From contig NZ_LSTV01000005.1 in assembly GCF_001644225.1 (NCBI RefSeq), positions 274,387-338,386 on the forward strand: 64,000 bases of DNA. The letters are read 5' to 3'. The stretch's first letter is position 1. Each line of letters starts with the position of its first letter. The stretch comes from Microbacterium oleivorans (GTDB lineage Bacteria; Actinomycetota; Actinomycetes; Actinomycetales; Microbacteriaceae). The translations under genes were made by a program, and so were the position numbers. Below the pieces are notes generated by a model. That model made no database searches and was not told the DNA's origin. It was given only the letters and a program-made list of their open reading frames with translations. Positions 18,001-26,311 of the stretch are shown here, piece after piece.

Positions 18001-19446
18001 GGTGTCGACGACGTCCAGCTGGATGCCGTCGCCCTCGTGCGTGCGGTCGGAGACCTGTGCCGCGTAGGCCGTGCCCGCGGCACCGCCCGCCACCGACGAC
18101 ACCGTCGGGTCCGAGTCGCCCGAGCCCGCGCGTGCGGTCCAGGCGCCGACGGTGCCGTCGTCGAAGTCGTCGTCCACCAGGACGGTGCCGGGCGCCGGCG
18201 TGCCGGGCTCCGTCGGCTCCGTCGGGTCCGTGGGGTCGGTCGGGGCGTCCGCGCCCGGGGTGCCGGTGGGGAGCGTGAACTGCCAGCCGGCGGCGAGACG
18301 CTCGTCGACGACGGTCCGGACGGCCTGCAGCGACGGTTCGCGGTCGCCGCCGCCGTCGTGGACGAGGACGACCTGCCCCGGCTTCATCGCGGTCCGCAGG
18401 TTCGCGGTGAGCACATCCGCGTCGGTCTCCTCCCAGTCCGAGATCGTGTTCACGACGGCGAGGGGCTGCATGCCGAGCGACACGGCGACACCGGGGGTCG
18501 CACCCCAGCTGCCGTTCGGAGCGCGGAAGAACGGCACGGCGGCGGTGGGATCGCCCAGCGCGTCGCGGATGACGCGCAGGTTCTCGATGAGATCGGCGCG
18601 GATGCGGTCCGCGGACCAGGAGCCCATGTCGGCGTATCCGGTCGTGTGGTTGCAGAGCGTGTGCCCCTCGGCGACCATGCGCTTCAGCAGTGCGGCGCCC
18701 CCCTCGGCCTGGATGTTCTGACCGATGACGCAGAAGACGGCCGAGATGTCCTTCTCGCCGAGGTAGTCGAGCAGGGCTGCGGTCGTCGCGCCGTTGGGGC
18801 CGTCGTCGAAGGTGAGCGCGGCGACGTCTCCGGTGCCGAGAGCGGTCGCGACGGGAGTGGCGGTGGGCTTCACCGCGCCACCCGGGATGACGTCGGGATC
18901 GGGCTCGGGCTCAGTCGCGGCGGGGCCGGTGATGAGCACGTCGTCCACCAGATAGGTATAGCTGCTCCTTCCCGCGATGTCGCCCGTGCCGAGGTAGATC
19001 TTCGTCTCGTCGGCGGCTGCCGCGGGGCTGGTCCAGGTGCCGGCGATGGTCGTCCAGGCATCCGCCGTCACGGGGCTGGTGCCGACCCAGGTGTAGCCGG
19101 GGAAGCCGACCCAGCGGGCGGAGGTCGACGGTGTGCCCGGCGCGAGCCGGACCTTCGCGCTGACGGTGTACTGCGTCTCCGGCTCGAGGACTCCGGGGGC
19201 GGTCTGGATGCCGACGTAGTCGGCTGTCCGATCGTTGACGACGAGGGCGCCGTCGGCGAAGGTCAGCGTGCCGTCGCCCCCGCCGCTCTGGAGGAGGCCG
19301 TCGCCCAGGGTGCCGTCGTCGAACGAGGCGGAGACGAGGGGTGGGGGCGGATCGGCGGCCGCGGCGGCCGGGGCGAGGGGAGTGGCGATGAGGGCCGCCG
19401 CCGCGAGGACGGCGGAGACGGTCAGGCGTCGGGGGCGGGGGTTCAC
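15100..19446 (-). CDS. Secreted multidomain CE4 deacetylase-GH10 endo-xylanase with CBMs and sortase-like tail
   Basis: 1448 residues from the GTG at 19446 (AAAGGAG five bases upstream). In order: signal peptide (1-31); carbohydrate-binding module (32-175); CE4/NodB deacetylase (205-392; LTFDDGPN 211-218, FRAPNGSW 307-314, HDGGGD 363-368); Asp/Pro/Thr linker; second CBM22/4-like module (420-577); GH10 xylanase (590-925; acid/base E730 in WDVVNE, nucleophile E847 in TELDV); a degenerate and then a full CBM9-like module (935-1270); a Gly-Glu-Pro linker (1273-1317); an Ig-like domain; and LGATG (1414-1418) plus a transmembrane helix and RKRR. The enzyme would deacetylate and cut xylan at the cell surface. 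In the CE4 motif NHTTGYAD the second zinc histidine is Tyr, so deacetylase activity is uncertain. Confidence 0.92.
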   Translation of the reverse strand: MNPRPRRLTVSAVLAAAALIATPLAPAAAAADPPPPLVSASFDDGTLGDGLLQSGGGDGTLTFADGALVVNDRTADYVGIQTAPGVLEPETQYTVSAKVRLAPGTPSTSARWVGFPGYTWVGTSPVTADAWTTIAGTWTSPAAAADETKIYLGTGDIAGRSSYTYLVDDVLITGPAATEPEPDPDVIPGGAVKPTATPVATALGTGDVAALTFDDGPNGATTAALLDYLGEKDISAVFCVIGQNIQAEGGAALLKRMVAEGHTLCNHTTGYADMGSWSADRIRADLIENLRVIRDALGDPTAAVPFFRAPNGSWGATPGVAVSLGMQPLAVVNTISDWEETDADVLTANLRTAMKPGQVVLVHDGGGDREPSLQAVRTVVDERLAAGWQFTLPTGTPGADAPTDPTDPTEPTEPGTPAPGTVLVDDDFDDGTVGAWTARAGSGDSDPTVSSVAGGAAGTAYAAQVSDRTHEGDGIQLDVVDTLLPGQAYRFSAQVRFAPGTDRGQGLTVSMRTVNGGSVSFTNLLQADSASAGDWTTVSGDITIPGYDSAAELYVEARYNSGNTSTFLVDQITVAVPEENDIDLSLVPLKDTVDFPVGVAIDERETTGSAADLLEHHFDQISPENHMKVEAWYDEDRRFTRHSQATALLDYAQQKDLRLYGHVLLWHSQTPAWFFQDAGGRELTASAADKQLLRDRLATHIDDVAASIADDYGLFGSPTNPLVAWDVVNEVISDQATPDGLRTSRWHDVLGEEYIGLAFRLADEAFNDRYAAPGTDRPVKLFINDYNTEQDRKGAQYAALVNRLVDAGVPIDGVGHQFHVSVNTPVSALAGALDRFAGLGLAQEVTELDVTVNPATEPNLIRQGYYYRDAFRLFRSYHAAAPAAEKLFAVTVWGLTDTRSWRAEQAPLLFTGDLAAKPAYYGAIDDADGIPALVTTADVFRGDVPLDDDFTESIAWRNLPEKTLIGAAGGGFQTRWDDDHLTVLVRSEVEPDRIDFTYGDDEVRYGGNGALEGRTAEVDGEFLSVVHLPHTAPTVGATAAFDLRIVAGGDVVGSWNEAGATGRLTYLEPLSFLEIPQGDEVEIDGEVDAAWADAATARTATRVEGSADGAQADVRTMWRGNTLYALFEVTDAEIDGSNSDPWNRDGVELFLDLGNAKNGPYGPNDTQIRITADNDVSFGTGDAALQQARLLESATTRSADGYVVEAAVALVGQSGGQSDVPLGGEDTFHGIDFQVNDGRGGSRFAVHTWAEPTGTGYQTTARWGVAHLVTDAGEPGEPGEPGEPGGPGEPGEPSEPGQPGEPSEPGQPEEPGQPEEPGADEAWAQIDVGSGRVSRGSELEVRVSGLEPGQRIGATLFSEPIVVRGIPAADADGEIAFTVAIPADFELGAHTLVVTSAGLADIRVPITVVAGQALGATGGEMPWGIALIGAFLTTVGGLLAVTRKRRLA

Positions 19447-19469
19447 AAGCGCTCCTTTGCGCGGAGTTA

Positions 19470-19489
19470 TTTGTCGGCGCCGCAAACAT
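19470..19489. promoter_or_regulatory. Operator-like dyad before xylanase gene
   Basis: TTTGT-CGGCGCCG-CAAAC: an 8-base perfect palindrome flanked by TTTG and CAAA, 24 bases before the xylanase GTG and thus close to its transcription start. Similar TTG...CAA dyads stand before the ROK gene and xylA. Likely binding site of the ROK or the adjacent LacI regulator. Confidence 0.5.
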
Positions 19490-19533
19490 ATGCAGGTCCG
19501 CTGAGGAGGGGAGGTGCCGAGATGGAACCGTTA

Positions 19534-19557
19534 CGAAACCTGCGGGCGGAAGTTTCG
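19534..19557. promoter_or_regulatory. CGAAAC-N-GTTTCG inverted repeat before xylanase gene
   Basis: CGAAACCT and AAGTTTCG (7 of 8 complementary) separated by eight GC bases, about 90 bases before the xylanase start and 25-48 bases after the stop of the LacI gene. It could be a distal operator, or a weak terminator hairpin for the LacI gene. CGAAA-type palindromes are a recurring feature of actinomycete xylanase promoters. Confidence 0.4.
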
Positions 19558-19581
19558 GGCTGCCGTTCGCCGGCGCATGCG

Positions 19582-20589
19582 TCAGGCGGCCGCAGGTGCC
19601 GAACTGTCCCGCACGATCAGACGCGTGGGCAGGTTGATGCGGCGGGAGTCGGCGACTCCGCCTCCCGCGAGGTGCAGCACGATGCGCGCCGCCTCGGCCC
19701 CCATGAGGGCGAGCGGCTGGTGCACGGTGGTGAGCTGCGGGCTCATCCACCGCGACAGGGCGATGTCGTCGTAGCCGACCACCGACAGGTCCGTCGGCAC
19801 GGTGAGCCCGGTCGCCGTGGCGGCGGCGATCACCCCCAGCGCCTGCAGGTCGCTGCCGGCGAAGACGGCGGTGGGTCGGTCCGGCCGCGCGAGGAGCTCA
19901 CGCGCGTGTCCCTCACCGCCCGCAGGGAGGAAGGTCCCGAAGCGCACCCAGTCGGGGTCCACCGGCAGACGGGCGGCGGCCATCGCGTCGCGGTAGCCCT
20001 CGAGACGGGCGACCGAGCACATCATGTCGCGCGGGCCGGTGATCGCGGCGATCCGGCGGTGTCCCAATTCGATGAGGTGGCGCGTGGCCGCGAAGGCGCC
20101 GTCGCGGTTCGCCGAGCCCACCGACGGTACCCCCGGTGCGGGATCGCCGGACGGGGCGACGATGGCGAACGGCATCCCTTGCGCACGCAGCTTCTCGCGA
20201 TGCGCTGCGGAGAGGTCGGCGAACACGAGCACGACGCCCGCCGGACGGCGCTGGAGAACCCCGTCGAGCCAGTCGTCGGCGGGTGAGTGACGGTCGCCGC
20301 TCACAGTGAGGATCACGGCGAACCCCGCCTCCTGCGCGGCGCGCTCGACCCCGCGGATGACCTCGAGCGACCAGCCCGCGTCGAGCTCGGAGAAGACCAT
20401 CTCGATCGTGCGGCTCGGCGAGGTCGCGGGGCGGCGCCGGTAGCCGTGGTGACGCAGCATGGCCTCGAGGCGCGTGCGCATGCCCGCCGAGACGTCGGGT
20501 CGACCGTTGAGCACCTTGGACACGGTGGCCTTCGAGACGCCCGCCTCGGCGGCGATCATCGCGAGCGTGACGCGGGGGTGATCGGGCAT
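19582..20589 (-). CDS. LacI family transcriptional regulator (xylan/xylose module)
   Basis: 335 residues. [31 protein letters not shown] at the N-terminus with the LacI hinge ([11 protein letters not shown]), then a periplasmic-binding-type domain with [25 protein letters not shown] and [10 protein letters not shown]. The ATG at 20589 has GAGGAA five bases upstream; an earlier in-frame GTG lacks a site. It sits between the xylanase gene downstream and the divergent xylA, so both are likely targets, with a xylose or xylobiose-type inducer. Together with the ROK gene it gives this module two regulators. Confidence 0.9.
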   Translation of the reverse strand: MPDHPRVTLAMIAAEAGVSKATVSKVLNGRPDVSAGMRTRLEAMLRHHGYRRRPATSPSRTIEMVFSELDAGWSLEVIRGVERAAQEAGFAVILTVSGDRHSPADDWLDGVLQRRPAGVVLVFADLSAAHREKLRAQGMPFAIVAPSGDPAPGVPSVGSANRDGAFAATRHLIELGHRRIAAITGPRDMMCSVARLEGYRDAMAAARLPVDPDWVRFGTFLPAGGEGHARELLARPDRPTAVFAGSDLQALGVIAAATATGLTVPTDLSVVGYDDIALSRWMSPQLTTVHQPLALMGAEAARIVLHLAGGGVADSRRINLPTRLIVRDSSAPAAA

Positions 20590-20658
20590 CGGCTTCCTCA
20601 CGGCGGCGGGAGATGGCGGACCCGATCATGTCACCTTCCGCGCGCCGGGCATCGGGGG

Positions 20659-20700
20659 TTGGCGCGCCGCCTCCGATGGGATACGTTGTCGGCAGCAACA
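20659..20700 (+). promoter_or_regulatory. xylA promoter with overlapping operator
   Basis: TTGGCG (20659-20664), 17 bases, then TACGTT (20682-20687) fits a sigma-70-type promoter. The dyad GTTGTCGGCAGCAAC (20685-20699) overlaps the -10 box, the position expected of a repressor site. Start codon of xylA lies 37 bases beyond the -10. Confidence 0.5.
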
Positions 20701-20724
20701 TTTACCGGCTCGCGAAGGAGCGTC

Positions 20725-21912
20725 ATGCCCACCCCCACCCCCGCAGACAAGTTCAGCTTCGGCCTTTGGACCGTCGGCTACAACGGCACCGACCCCTTCG
20801 GCGGACCGACGCGACCCCCGCTCGACACCGTCCACGCCGTCGAGAAGCTTGCTGAGCTCGGCGCCTACGGCCTCACCTTCCACGACGACGACCTGTTCGC
20901 CTTCGGGTCGAGCGACGCCGAGCGGCAGCGCGAGATCGACCGCCTCAAGGGCGCCCTCGACGCGACCGGGATGATCGTCCCGATGGTCACGACCAACCTC
21001 TTCAGCGCGCCCGTGTTCAAGGACGGCGGCTTCACCGCCAACGACCGCGACGTCCGCCGCTTCGCCCTCCGCAAGGTGTTCCGCCAGCTCGACCTCGGGG
21101 CCGAGCTCGGCGCCAAGACCTTCGTCATGTGGGGCGGCCGCGAGGGCGCCGAGTACGATTCCGCGAAGGACATCCGCCAGGCGCTCGAGCGGTACCGCGA
21201 GGCCGTCAACCTGCTCGGCGACTATGTCACCGACAAGGGCTACGACATCCGCTTCGCGATCGAGCCGAAGCCGAACGAGCCGCGCGGCGACATCCTGCTG
21301 CCGACGCTCGGTCACGCGATCGCCTTCATCGACTCGCTCGAGCGGCCCGAGCTCGTCGGCCTCAACCCCGAGGTCGGTCACGAGCAGATGGCGGGCCTGA
21401 ACTTCGCCGCCGGCATCGCTCAGGCGCTGTACCACGGCAAGCTCTTCCACATCGACCTCAACGGTCAGCGCGGCATCAAGTACGACCAGGACCTGGTGTT
21501 CGGCCACGGCGACCTGCACAACGCGTTCGCGCTCGTCGACCTGCTCGAGAACGGCGGCCCCGGCGGCGTACCCGCCTACGAGGGCCCGCGCCACTTCGAC
21601 TACAAGCCGAGCCGCACCGAGGACGAGACCGGCGTCTGGGAGTCGGCTGCGGCCAACATGCGCACCTACCAGCTTCTCAAGGAGCGGGCGCAGGCGTTCC
21701 GCGCCGACCCCGAGGTGCAGGAGGCCCTCGCGGCCGCCAAGGTCGACGAGCTCGCGACGCCGACCCTGAACCCGGGCGAGACGTACGAGGACTTCCTCGC
21801 GGACCGCTCCGCCTACGAGGACTTCGACCCGAGCGTCTACCTCGGCGGCAAGGGCGGCGGCTTCGTCCGCCTGCAGCAGCTGGCGACCGAGCACCTGCTG
21901 GGCGCGCGCTGA
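20725..21912 (+). CDS. xylA: Xylose isomerase
   Basis: 395 residues, the length of actinobacterial class I xylose isomerases. [22 protein letters not shown] is the typical N-terminus; FHDDDLFAF carries the catalytic His; [11 protein letters not shown] and [14 protein letters not shown] hold metal-binding Glu and His; [16 protein letters not shown] holds metal-binding Asp. It interconverts D-xylose and D-xylulose with Mg/Mn/Co in the cytoplasm. GAAGGAG precedes the ATG. First gene of a four-gene operon with xylB, a ThuA gene and a Gfo/Idh/MocA gene; xylB starts one base after its stop. Regulated by the adjacent LacI/ROK proteins, as inferred from the operator at the promoter. Confidence 0.97.
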   Translation: MPTPTPADKFSFGLWTVGYNGTDPFGGPTRPPLDTVHAVEKLAELGAYGLTFHDDDLFAFGSSDAERQREIDRLKGALDATGMIVPMVTTNLFSAPVFKDGGFTANDRDVRRFALRKVFRQLDLGAELGAKTFVMWGGREGAEYDSAKDIRQALERYREAVNLLGDYVTDKGYDIRFAIEPKPNEPRGDILLPTLGHAIAFIDSLERPELVGLNPEVGHEQMAGLNFAAGIAQALYHGKLFHIDLNGQRGIKYDQDLVFGHGDLHNAFALVDLLENGGPGGVPAYEGPRHFDYKPSRTEDETGVWESAAANMRTYQLLKERAQAFRADPEVQEALAAAKVDELATPTLNPGETYEDFLADRSAYEDFDPSVYLGGKGGGFVRLQQLATEHLLGAR

Positions 21913-21913
21913 C

Positions 21914-23314
21914 GTGACGCTCGTCATGGGCGTCGACTCGTCGACGCAGTCCTGCAAGGTCGTCATCGTCGACGCCGCGACCGGGGCGGTCGTCCGCTCC
22001 GGTCGCGCGTCGCACCCCGAGGGCACGTCGGTCGATCCCGAGGCGTGGTGGACCGCGCTGCAGAGCGCGATCGCGGATGCCGGAGGCATCGACGACGTCG
22101 AGGCGTGGTCGATCGGGGGCCAGCAGCACGGCATGGTCGCGCTCGACGCGGCGGGCACGGTGGTGCGCGACGCGCTGCTGTGGAACGACACGCGCTCGGG
22201 GCAGGCGGCATCCGATCTCACGGCCGAGTTCGGCGCCGAGACGCTCGCGCAGCGCACGGGTCTGGTGCCGGTCGCGTCGTTCACGATCACGAAGCTCCGC
22301 TGGCTGCGCGACGCCGAGCCCGACAACGCGGCGCGGGTGGCGGCGGTCGCCCTGCCGCACGACTGGCTGACGTGGCGCCTGCGCGGGTTCGGTCCCGAGA
22401 ATCCGCAGCTCGACGAGCTCGTCACCGACCGCTCGGACGCCTCGGGCACCGGCTACTGGGACCCCGCGTCGGACGGCTACGACCGCGACCTGCTCGCGGC
22501 GGCGCTCGGTCACGACGCGGTGCTGCCCCGCGTGCTCGGTCCGCTCGAGTGGGTGACGGATGCCGCCGGCCGCCGCGTCGGGCCGGGTGCGGGCGACAAC
22601 GCCGGCGCCGCCCTCGGCGTCGGCGCGACGGCGGGCGACGTCGTCGTGTCGATCGGTACGTCGGGCACGGTCTTCGCCGTGAGCGACACCCGGACGATCG
22701 ACCCGACCGGGACGGCGGCCGGGTTCGCCGATGCGACGGGACGGTTCCTGCCGCTGGTCGCGACCCTGAACGCGGCGCGCGTGCTAGACGCGATCGCGCG
22801 TCTGCTCGGCGTCGACCACGACGGTCTCACCGAGCTGGCGGCCGCCGCCGAGCCCGGAGCGGGCGGTGTCGTGCTCGTGCCCTGGTTCGAGGGGGAGCGC
22901 ACGCCCAACCTGCCCACGGCGCGCGCGTCGCTCGACGGTCTGTCGCTCGACAACACGACGCGGGAGAACCTCGCCCGCGCCGCCGTCGAGGGCATGCTCG
23001 CGGGTCTCGCGACGGGGCTCGAGGCGATCCGGAGCCTCGGTGTCGCCACCGAGCGGGTGCTGCTCGTGGGCGGTGCGGCGCGCAACCCCGCCGTCGCCGC
23101 CGTCGCGGCTCAGGTGTTCGACGTGCCCGTGGCCGTACCGTCGCCGGGGGAGTACGTCGCCCAGGGCGCGGCGCGCCAGGCGGCCGCCGTGCTCGCCGGG
23201 TCGTGGCCGCAGTGGCCGGTCGAGATGGATCGGGATGCGGCATCCGACCCCCGTCCCGAAGTGCGAGAGCGCTACGACCGCGTCGCCGCGCGACGAGCGG
23301 CGGAGGTGCGGTGA
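21914..23314 (+). CDS. xylB: Xylulokinase
   Basis: 466 residues of the FGGY kinase family. [16 protein letters not shown] is the first phosphate motif, [11 protein letters not shown] the sugar-binding loop (xylulokinase type), [13 protein letters not shown] the second phosphate motif and [22 protein letters not shown] the adenosine motif. It phosphorylates D-xylulose to xylulose 5-phosphate for the pentose phosphate pathway. Start taken at the GTG 21914, one base after the xylA stop; an ATG four codons later is possible. Its stop overlaps the next gene (GTGA). Confidence 0.96.
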   Translation: MTLVMGVDSSTQSCKVVIVDAATGAVVRSGRASHPEGTSVDPEAWWTALQSAIADAGGIDDVEAWSIGGQQHGMVALDAAGTVVRDALLWNDTRSGQAASDLTAEFGAETLAQRTGLVPVASFTITKLRWLRDAEPDNAARVAAVALPHDWLTWRLRGFGPENPQLDELVTDRSDASGTGYWDPASDGYDRDLLAAALGHDAVLPRVLGPLEWVTDAAGRRVGPGAGDNAGAALGVGATAGDVVVSIGTSGTVFAVSDTRTIDPTGTAAGFADATGRFLPLVATLNAARVLDAIARLLGVDHDGLTELAAAAEPGAGGVVLVPWFEGERTPNLPTARASLDGLSLDNTTRENLARAAVEGMLAGLATGLEAIRSLGVATERVLLVGGAARNPAVAAVAAQVFDVPVAVPSPGEYVAQGAARQAAAVLAGSWPQWPVEMDRDAASDPRPEVRERYDRVAARRAAEVR

Positions 23315-24012
23315 CGGGCCGGCACGCGCTCATCGTCCGCGGCGGCTGGGACGGGCACCATCCCGTCGCGGCGACGGACATGTTCCGCCCGTTCCTCGCC
23401 GAGAACGGCTTCGATGTACGCGTCGAGGAGTCCAACGAGGTCTACGCCGATGCCGCCGCGATGGCCGAGACGGATCTCGTCGTTCAGGCGGTGACAATGT
23501 CGTCGATCTCGGATGCCGCACTCACGGGCCTGCGCGCCGCGGTCGAGGCGGGCACCGGTCTCGCCGGCTGGCACGGCGGGATCGCGGACTCGTACCGCGG
23601 CAGCTCGGACTACCTGCAGCTCGTCGGCGGACAGTTCGCGACCCACCCGGGCCGGCATCCCGACGAACGGCCGGGCGACGAGCGCGACAACTATCTCGAC
23701 CACACCATCGAGATCACCGACCTCGGGCGGCGTCACGAGATCACGGCCGGGATCGAGGACTTCGTCCTGCACACCGAGCAGTACTGGGTGCTGCACGACG
23801 ACCTCATCGACGTCCTCGCCACGACGACGCATCCGACGCAGGACTACCACCCGTGGCATCGCCCGATCGTGAGCCCGGCGGTCTGGACCCGCCTCTGGGG
23901 CGCCGGTCGCGTCTTCGTCGCCACCCCAGGCCACACCCCCGAGGTGCTGGCCGATCCGCACGTACGCACCATCGTCGAAAGGGGACTGCTGTGGGCGGCC
24001 CGCACTCCGTAG
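23311..24012 (+). CDS. ThuA-like domain protein
   Basis: 233 residues with the ThuA/trehalose-utilisation fold (a glutamine amidotransferase-like Rossmann domain): [33 protein letters not shown] in place of a nucleophile elbow, and LYVWTP-like ending [15 protein letters not shown]. ThuA proteins accompany sugar 3-keto metabolism in several bacteria, but the reaction is unknown. GTG start overlaps the xylB stop; the next gene starts inside its last codons. In the xylA operon it presumably handles a modified sugar or side-chain product together with the following oxidoreductase. Confidence 0.82.
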   Translation: MTGRHALIVRGGWDGHHPVAATDMFRPFLAENGFDVRVEESNEVYADAAAMAETDLVVQAVTMSSISDAALTGLRAAVEAGTGLAGWHGGIADSYRGSSDYLQLVGGQFATHPGRHPDERPGDERDNYLDHTIEITDLGRRHEITAGIEDFVLHTEQYWVLHDDLIDVLATTTHPTQDYHPWHRPIVSPAVWTRLWGAGRVFVATPGHTPEVLADPHVRTIVERGLLWAARTP

Positions 24013-25085
24013 GGATCGTCGGTCTCGGCGTCATCTCCCGTCAGTACCTCGACCTGTTCGCCGCGAGCCCGTCGGTGCGGGTCGCCGCGGTGGCGGATCT
24101 CGACAGCGAGCGCGCGGCCCAGGTGGCGGCTGCCGTCCCCGGCGCCCGGGCGCTGAGCGTCGATGAGCTCATGGCCGACCCCGAGGTCGAGACGGTGCTG
24201 AACCTGACGGTGCCCGCCGCACACGCCGACATCGCCCACGCGGCGATCGCGGCCGGCAAGTCCGTGCACGGCGAGAAGCCGTTGGCCCTGCATGTCGCCG
24301 ATGGACGGGCGATCCTGGATGCCGCGTCCGCCGCCGGTGTGCGGGTCACCTCGGCCCCCGACACGGTGCTCGGCACCGGCATCCAGACGGCGCGTCGGCT
24401 CGTCGACGACGGGGCCATCGGCCGGCCCATGGCGGCCAGCGCGACGTGGGTGTCGCCGGGTCACGAGCTGTGGCACCCCGCGCCGGGGTTCTACTACGCG
24501 CCCGGGGGAGGACCGCTCTTCGACATGGGGCCGTACTACCTCACGAGCCTCGTGCACCTGCTCGGACCGATCGTGGCCGTCACGGGTGCTGCGCGGCGCG
24601 CACGCGCGGAACGCACCATCGCGACGGGTCCTCGGGCCGGTGAGCGGATCGAGGTCGCGGTCGACACGCACGTCAGCGGGCTCCTCGAGCATGCCGGCGG
24701 CGCGGTGTCGACGATCGTGACGAGCTTCGACGCGGTCGCGACGACGTCCCCGCCGATCGAGGTGCACGGCGACCGGGGGTCGCTCGTCGTGCCCGACCCG
24801 AACATGTTCGACGGCGAGGTCCGGCTGAACGAGCTGGGCGGCGAGGGGTGGCGTGCGGTCCCCGCCTCGGCCGGCTACGAGGGCTCCGGCCGCGGCATCG
24901 GGCTCATCGACGCCGTCGCGGCGGGCGGGCCCGGCCGCGCGAGCGGAGCGCTGGCCCTGCACGTGCTCGACGCGATGGAGAGCCTGCTGCGGTCGTCGGC
25001 CGAGGGGCGTCGCGTGACGCTCGACACGGCCGTCGAGAGGCCGCCGCTCGTGCCGTTGACACCCGCCGCACAGTGGTCGCGATAG
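23991..25085 (+). CDS. Gfo/Idh/MocA family oxidoreductase
   Basis: 364 residues from a GTG at 23991, inside the ThuA gene by 22 bases, with GAAAGGGG upstream. N-terminal Rossmann fold ([32 protein letters not shown] with the family EKP Lys) and a C-terminal GFO/IDH/MocA domain (GGGPLFDMGPYYLTSLVHLLGP, containing the DxG..Y..H pattern). Such enzymes oxidise or reduce sugars, cyclitols or keto-sugars with bound NAD(P). Pairing with ThuA is common. Last gene of the xyl operon: a strong terminator follows at 25117. Confidence 0.88.
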   Translation: MGGPHSVGIVGLGVISRQYLDLFAASPSVRVAAVADLDSERAAQVAAAVPGARALSVDELMADPEVETVLNLTVPAAHADIAHAAIAAGKSVHGEKPLALHVADGRAILDAASAAGVRVTSAPDTVLGTGIQTARRLVDDGAIGRPMAASATWVSPGHELWHPAPGFYYAPGGGPLFDMGPYYLTSLVHLLGPIVAVTGAARRARAERTIATGPRAGERIEVAVDTHVSGLLEHAGGAVSTIVTSFDAVATTSPPIEVHGDRGSLVVPDPNMFDGEVRLNELGGEGWRAVPASAGYEGSGRGIGLIDAVAAGGPGRASGALALHVLDAMESLLRSSAEGRRVTLDTAVERPPLVPLTPAAQWSR

Positions 25086-25116
25086 CCGCACCGACCTGCA
25101 CTTTCCGCGCGAACTG

Positions 25117-25152
25117 AACGCCGCCCCGCCGACCGGACGGGGCGGCGTTTTC
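25117..25152 (+). terminator. Rho-independent terminator of the xyl operon
   Basis: AACGCCGCCCCG (25117-25128) pairs perfectly with CGGGGCGGCGTT (25138-25149), nine-base loop, followed by TTTCG. It lies 31 bases after the Gfo/Idh/MocA stop. Confidence 0.9.
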
Positions 25153-25172
25153 GTGTGACCGAAATGTGATGT

Positions 25173-25252
25173 TTGACGCTGCCCCGATCGAGCGTTATCT
25201 TCGTATCGAAGCGGTTCGACGGGTGTTCGACGGCGAAAGAGGGAAGCGCTTC
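25173..25252 (+). promoter_or_regulatory. Promoter and two LacI-type operators of the module B importer
   Basis: TTGACG (25173-25178), 17-base spacer, TATCTT (25196-25201): a good sigma-70-type promoter. Two dyads follow: TCGAAGCGGTTCGA (25206-25219, one central mismatch pair) just at the expected transcription start and GAAGCGCTTC (25243-25252, perfect). The same GAAGCGCTTC core stands before the GH42-GH31-GH3 operon at 31275, so one LacI protein, most likely that at 30164-31141, should control both. Confidence 0.75.
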
Positions 25253-25269
25253 GATCACGAAGGAGTGAG

Positions 25270-25314
25270 ATGACCCGGCACATGTCCGAGCGTGCGATTC
25301 GGCACCACCGATGA
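25270..25314 (+). CDS. Candidate 14-residue leader ORF coupled to permease start
   Basis: The ATG at 25270 has AGGAG at 25261-25265 with ideal spacing and encodes MTRHMSERAIRHHR before a TGA that overlaps the permease ATG (ATGA at 25311). The permease itself has no Shine-Dalgarno, so its translation probably depends on ribosomes finishing this mini-ORF. The peptide is rich in Arg and His (three each of His and four Arg in 14). Role as attenuator, coupling device or functional peptide cannot be decided from sequence. Confidence 0.55.
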   Translation: MTRHMSERAIRHHR

Positions 25315-26294
25315 CGCAACAGGCGATCGTCACCGAGGCTGCGGCCGCGACGATCGAGGAGAAGGCACCGCACCGGCCCGAGGAGCGGGTCTCGAAGAAC
25401 CGGCGATCGTTCCGGATGTTCCTGTGCATCGTCCCGTTCCTCGTCCTCGTCTTCCTGTTCTCCTACTTCCCCCTCTACGGGTGGATCTACTCGCTGTACG
25501 ACTACCGACCGGCCCTCGGGCTCGCGGGCAGCGACTTCGTCGGCCTGCAGTGGTTCCAGCTGCTCGTGGGATCCCCGACCCAGGTCGCCCAGGTCGGGCA
25601 GGTCGTCATCAACACGCTGGCGATCAGCTTCCTCGGGATCGCGACGTCGATCCTGCCGCTGGCCTTCGCGATCTTCCTCAACGAGATCAAGGCGCCGTGG
25701 TTCCGCAACTCGGTGCAGACGCTGACGACGCTCCCCAACTTCATCTCGTGGGTGCTCGTCTACATGATCGCCTTCTCGCTCTTCTCGAGCTCGGGCCTCG
25801 TGAACGGCATCCTGTCGGATGCGGGCCTGATCACGACGCCGGTGAAGTTCCTCGACACCGACCAGAACGTGTGGATCACGATGACGCTCTGGTCGATCTG
25901 GAAGGGGCTCGGCTGGGGCGCGATCATCTACCTCGCCGCGATCGCCGGCATCGACCAGTCGCTGTACGAGTCGGCCGAGATCGACGGCGCGGGGCGCTTC
26001 CAGAAGATGTGGTACATCACCGTCCCGCAGCTCATGCCGACCTACCTCGTGCTCCTGCTGCTGTCGATTGCGAACCTGCTCAACAACGGGATGGAGCAGT
26101 ACTTCGTGTTCCAGAACGCCTTCAACAAGGACTACATCCAGGTGCTCGACCTGTACGTCTACAACATCGGCATGACGGGCAACAACCTGTCGATGGCGAC
26201 GGCGATCGGCATGTTGAAGAGCCTCATCTCCGTCATCCTCCTGTTCACCGTCAACGGGATCGCCAAGCGCGTGCGCGGCGAATCCATCGTCTGA
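25311..26294 (+). CDS. ABC sugar importer permease, LplB type
   Basis: 327 residues with six transmembrane helices (first at about 36-58) and the inner-membrane component signature EAA loop (SLYESAEIDGAGRFQKMWYITVPQL), which docks the ATPase. It belongs to the LplB/YteP group of carbohydrate uptake CUT1 permeases that import oligosaccharides. Pairs with the next gene, a YtcP/LplC-type permease, and with the LplA-type binding protein after it. No ATPase gene is present. Start codon overlaps the leader ORF stop. Confidence 0.93.
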   Translation: MTQQAIVTEAAAATIEEKAPHRPEERVSKNRRSFRMFLCIVPFLVLVFLFSYFPLYGWIYSLYDYRPALGLAGSDFVGLQWFQLLVGSPTQVAQVGQVVINTLAISFLGIATSILPLAFAIFLNEIKAPWFRNSVQTLTTLPNFISWVLVYMIAFSLFSSSGLVNGILSDAGLITTPVKFLDTDQNVWITMTLWSIWKGLGWGAIIYLAAIAGIDQSLYESAEIDGAGRFQKMWYITVPQLMPTYLVLLLLSIANLLNNGMEQYFVFQNAFNKDYIQVLDLYVYNIGMTGNNLSMATAIGMLKSLISVILLFTVNGIAKRVRGESIV

Positions 26295-26311
26295 GTCAGG
26301 AGCGCACCGTC

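Noticed and set aside
14359..20286. 1975-codon open frame on the forward strand
   Set aside because: It runs antisense through the ROK, xylanase and LacI genes, whose domains and ribosome sites are clear. High GC keeps antisense frames open; the translated composition is Arg/Gly/Val-rich and shows no domain.
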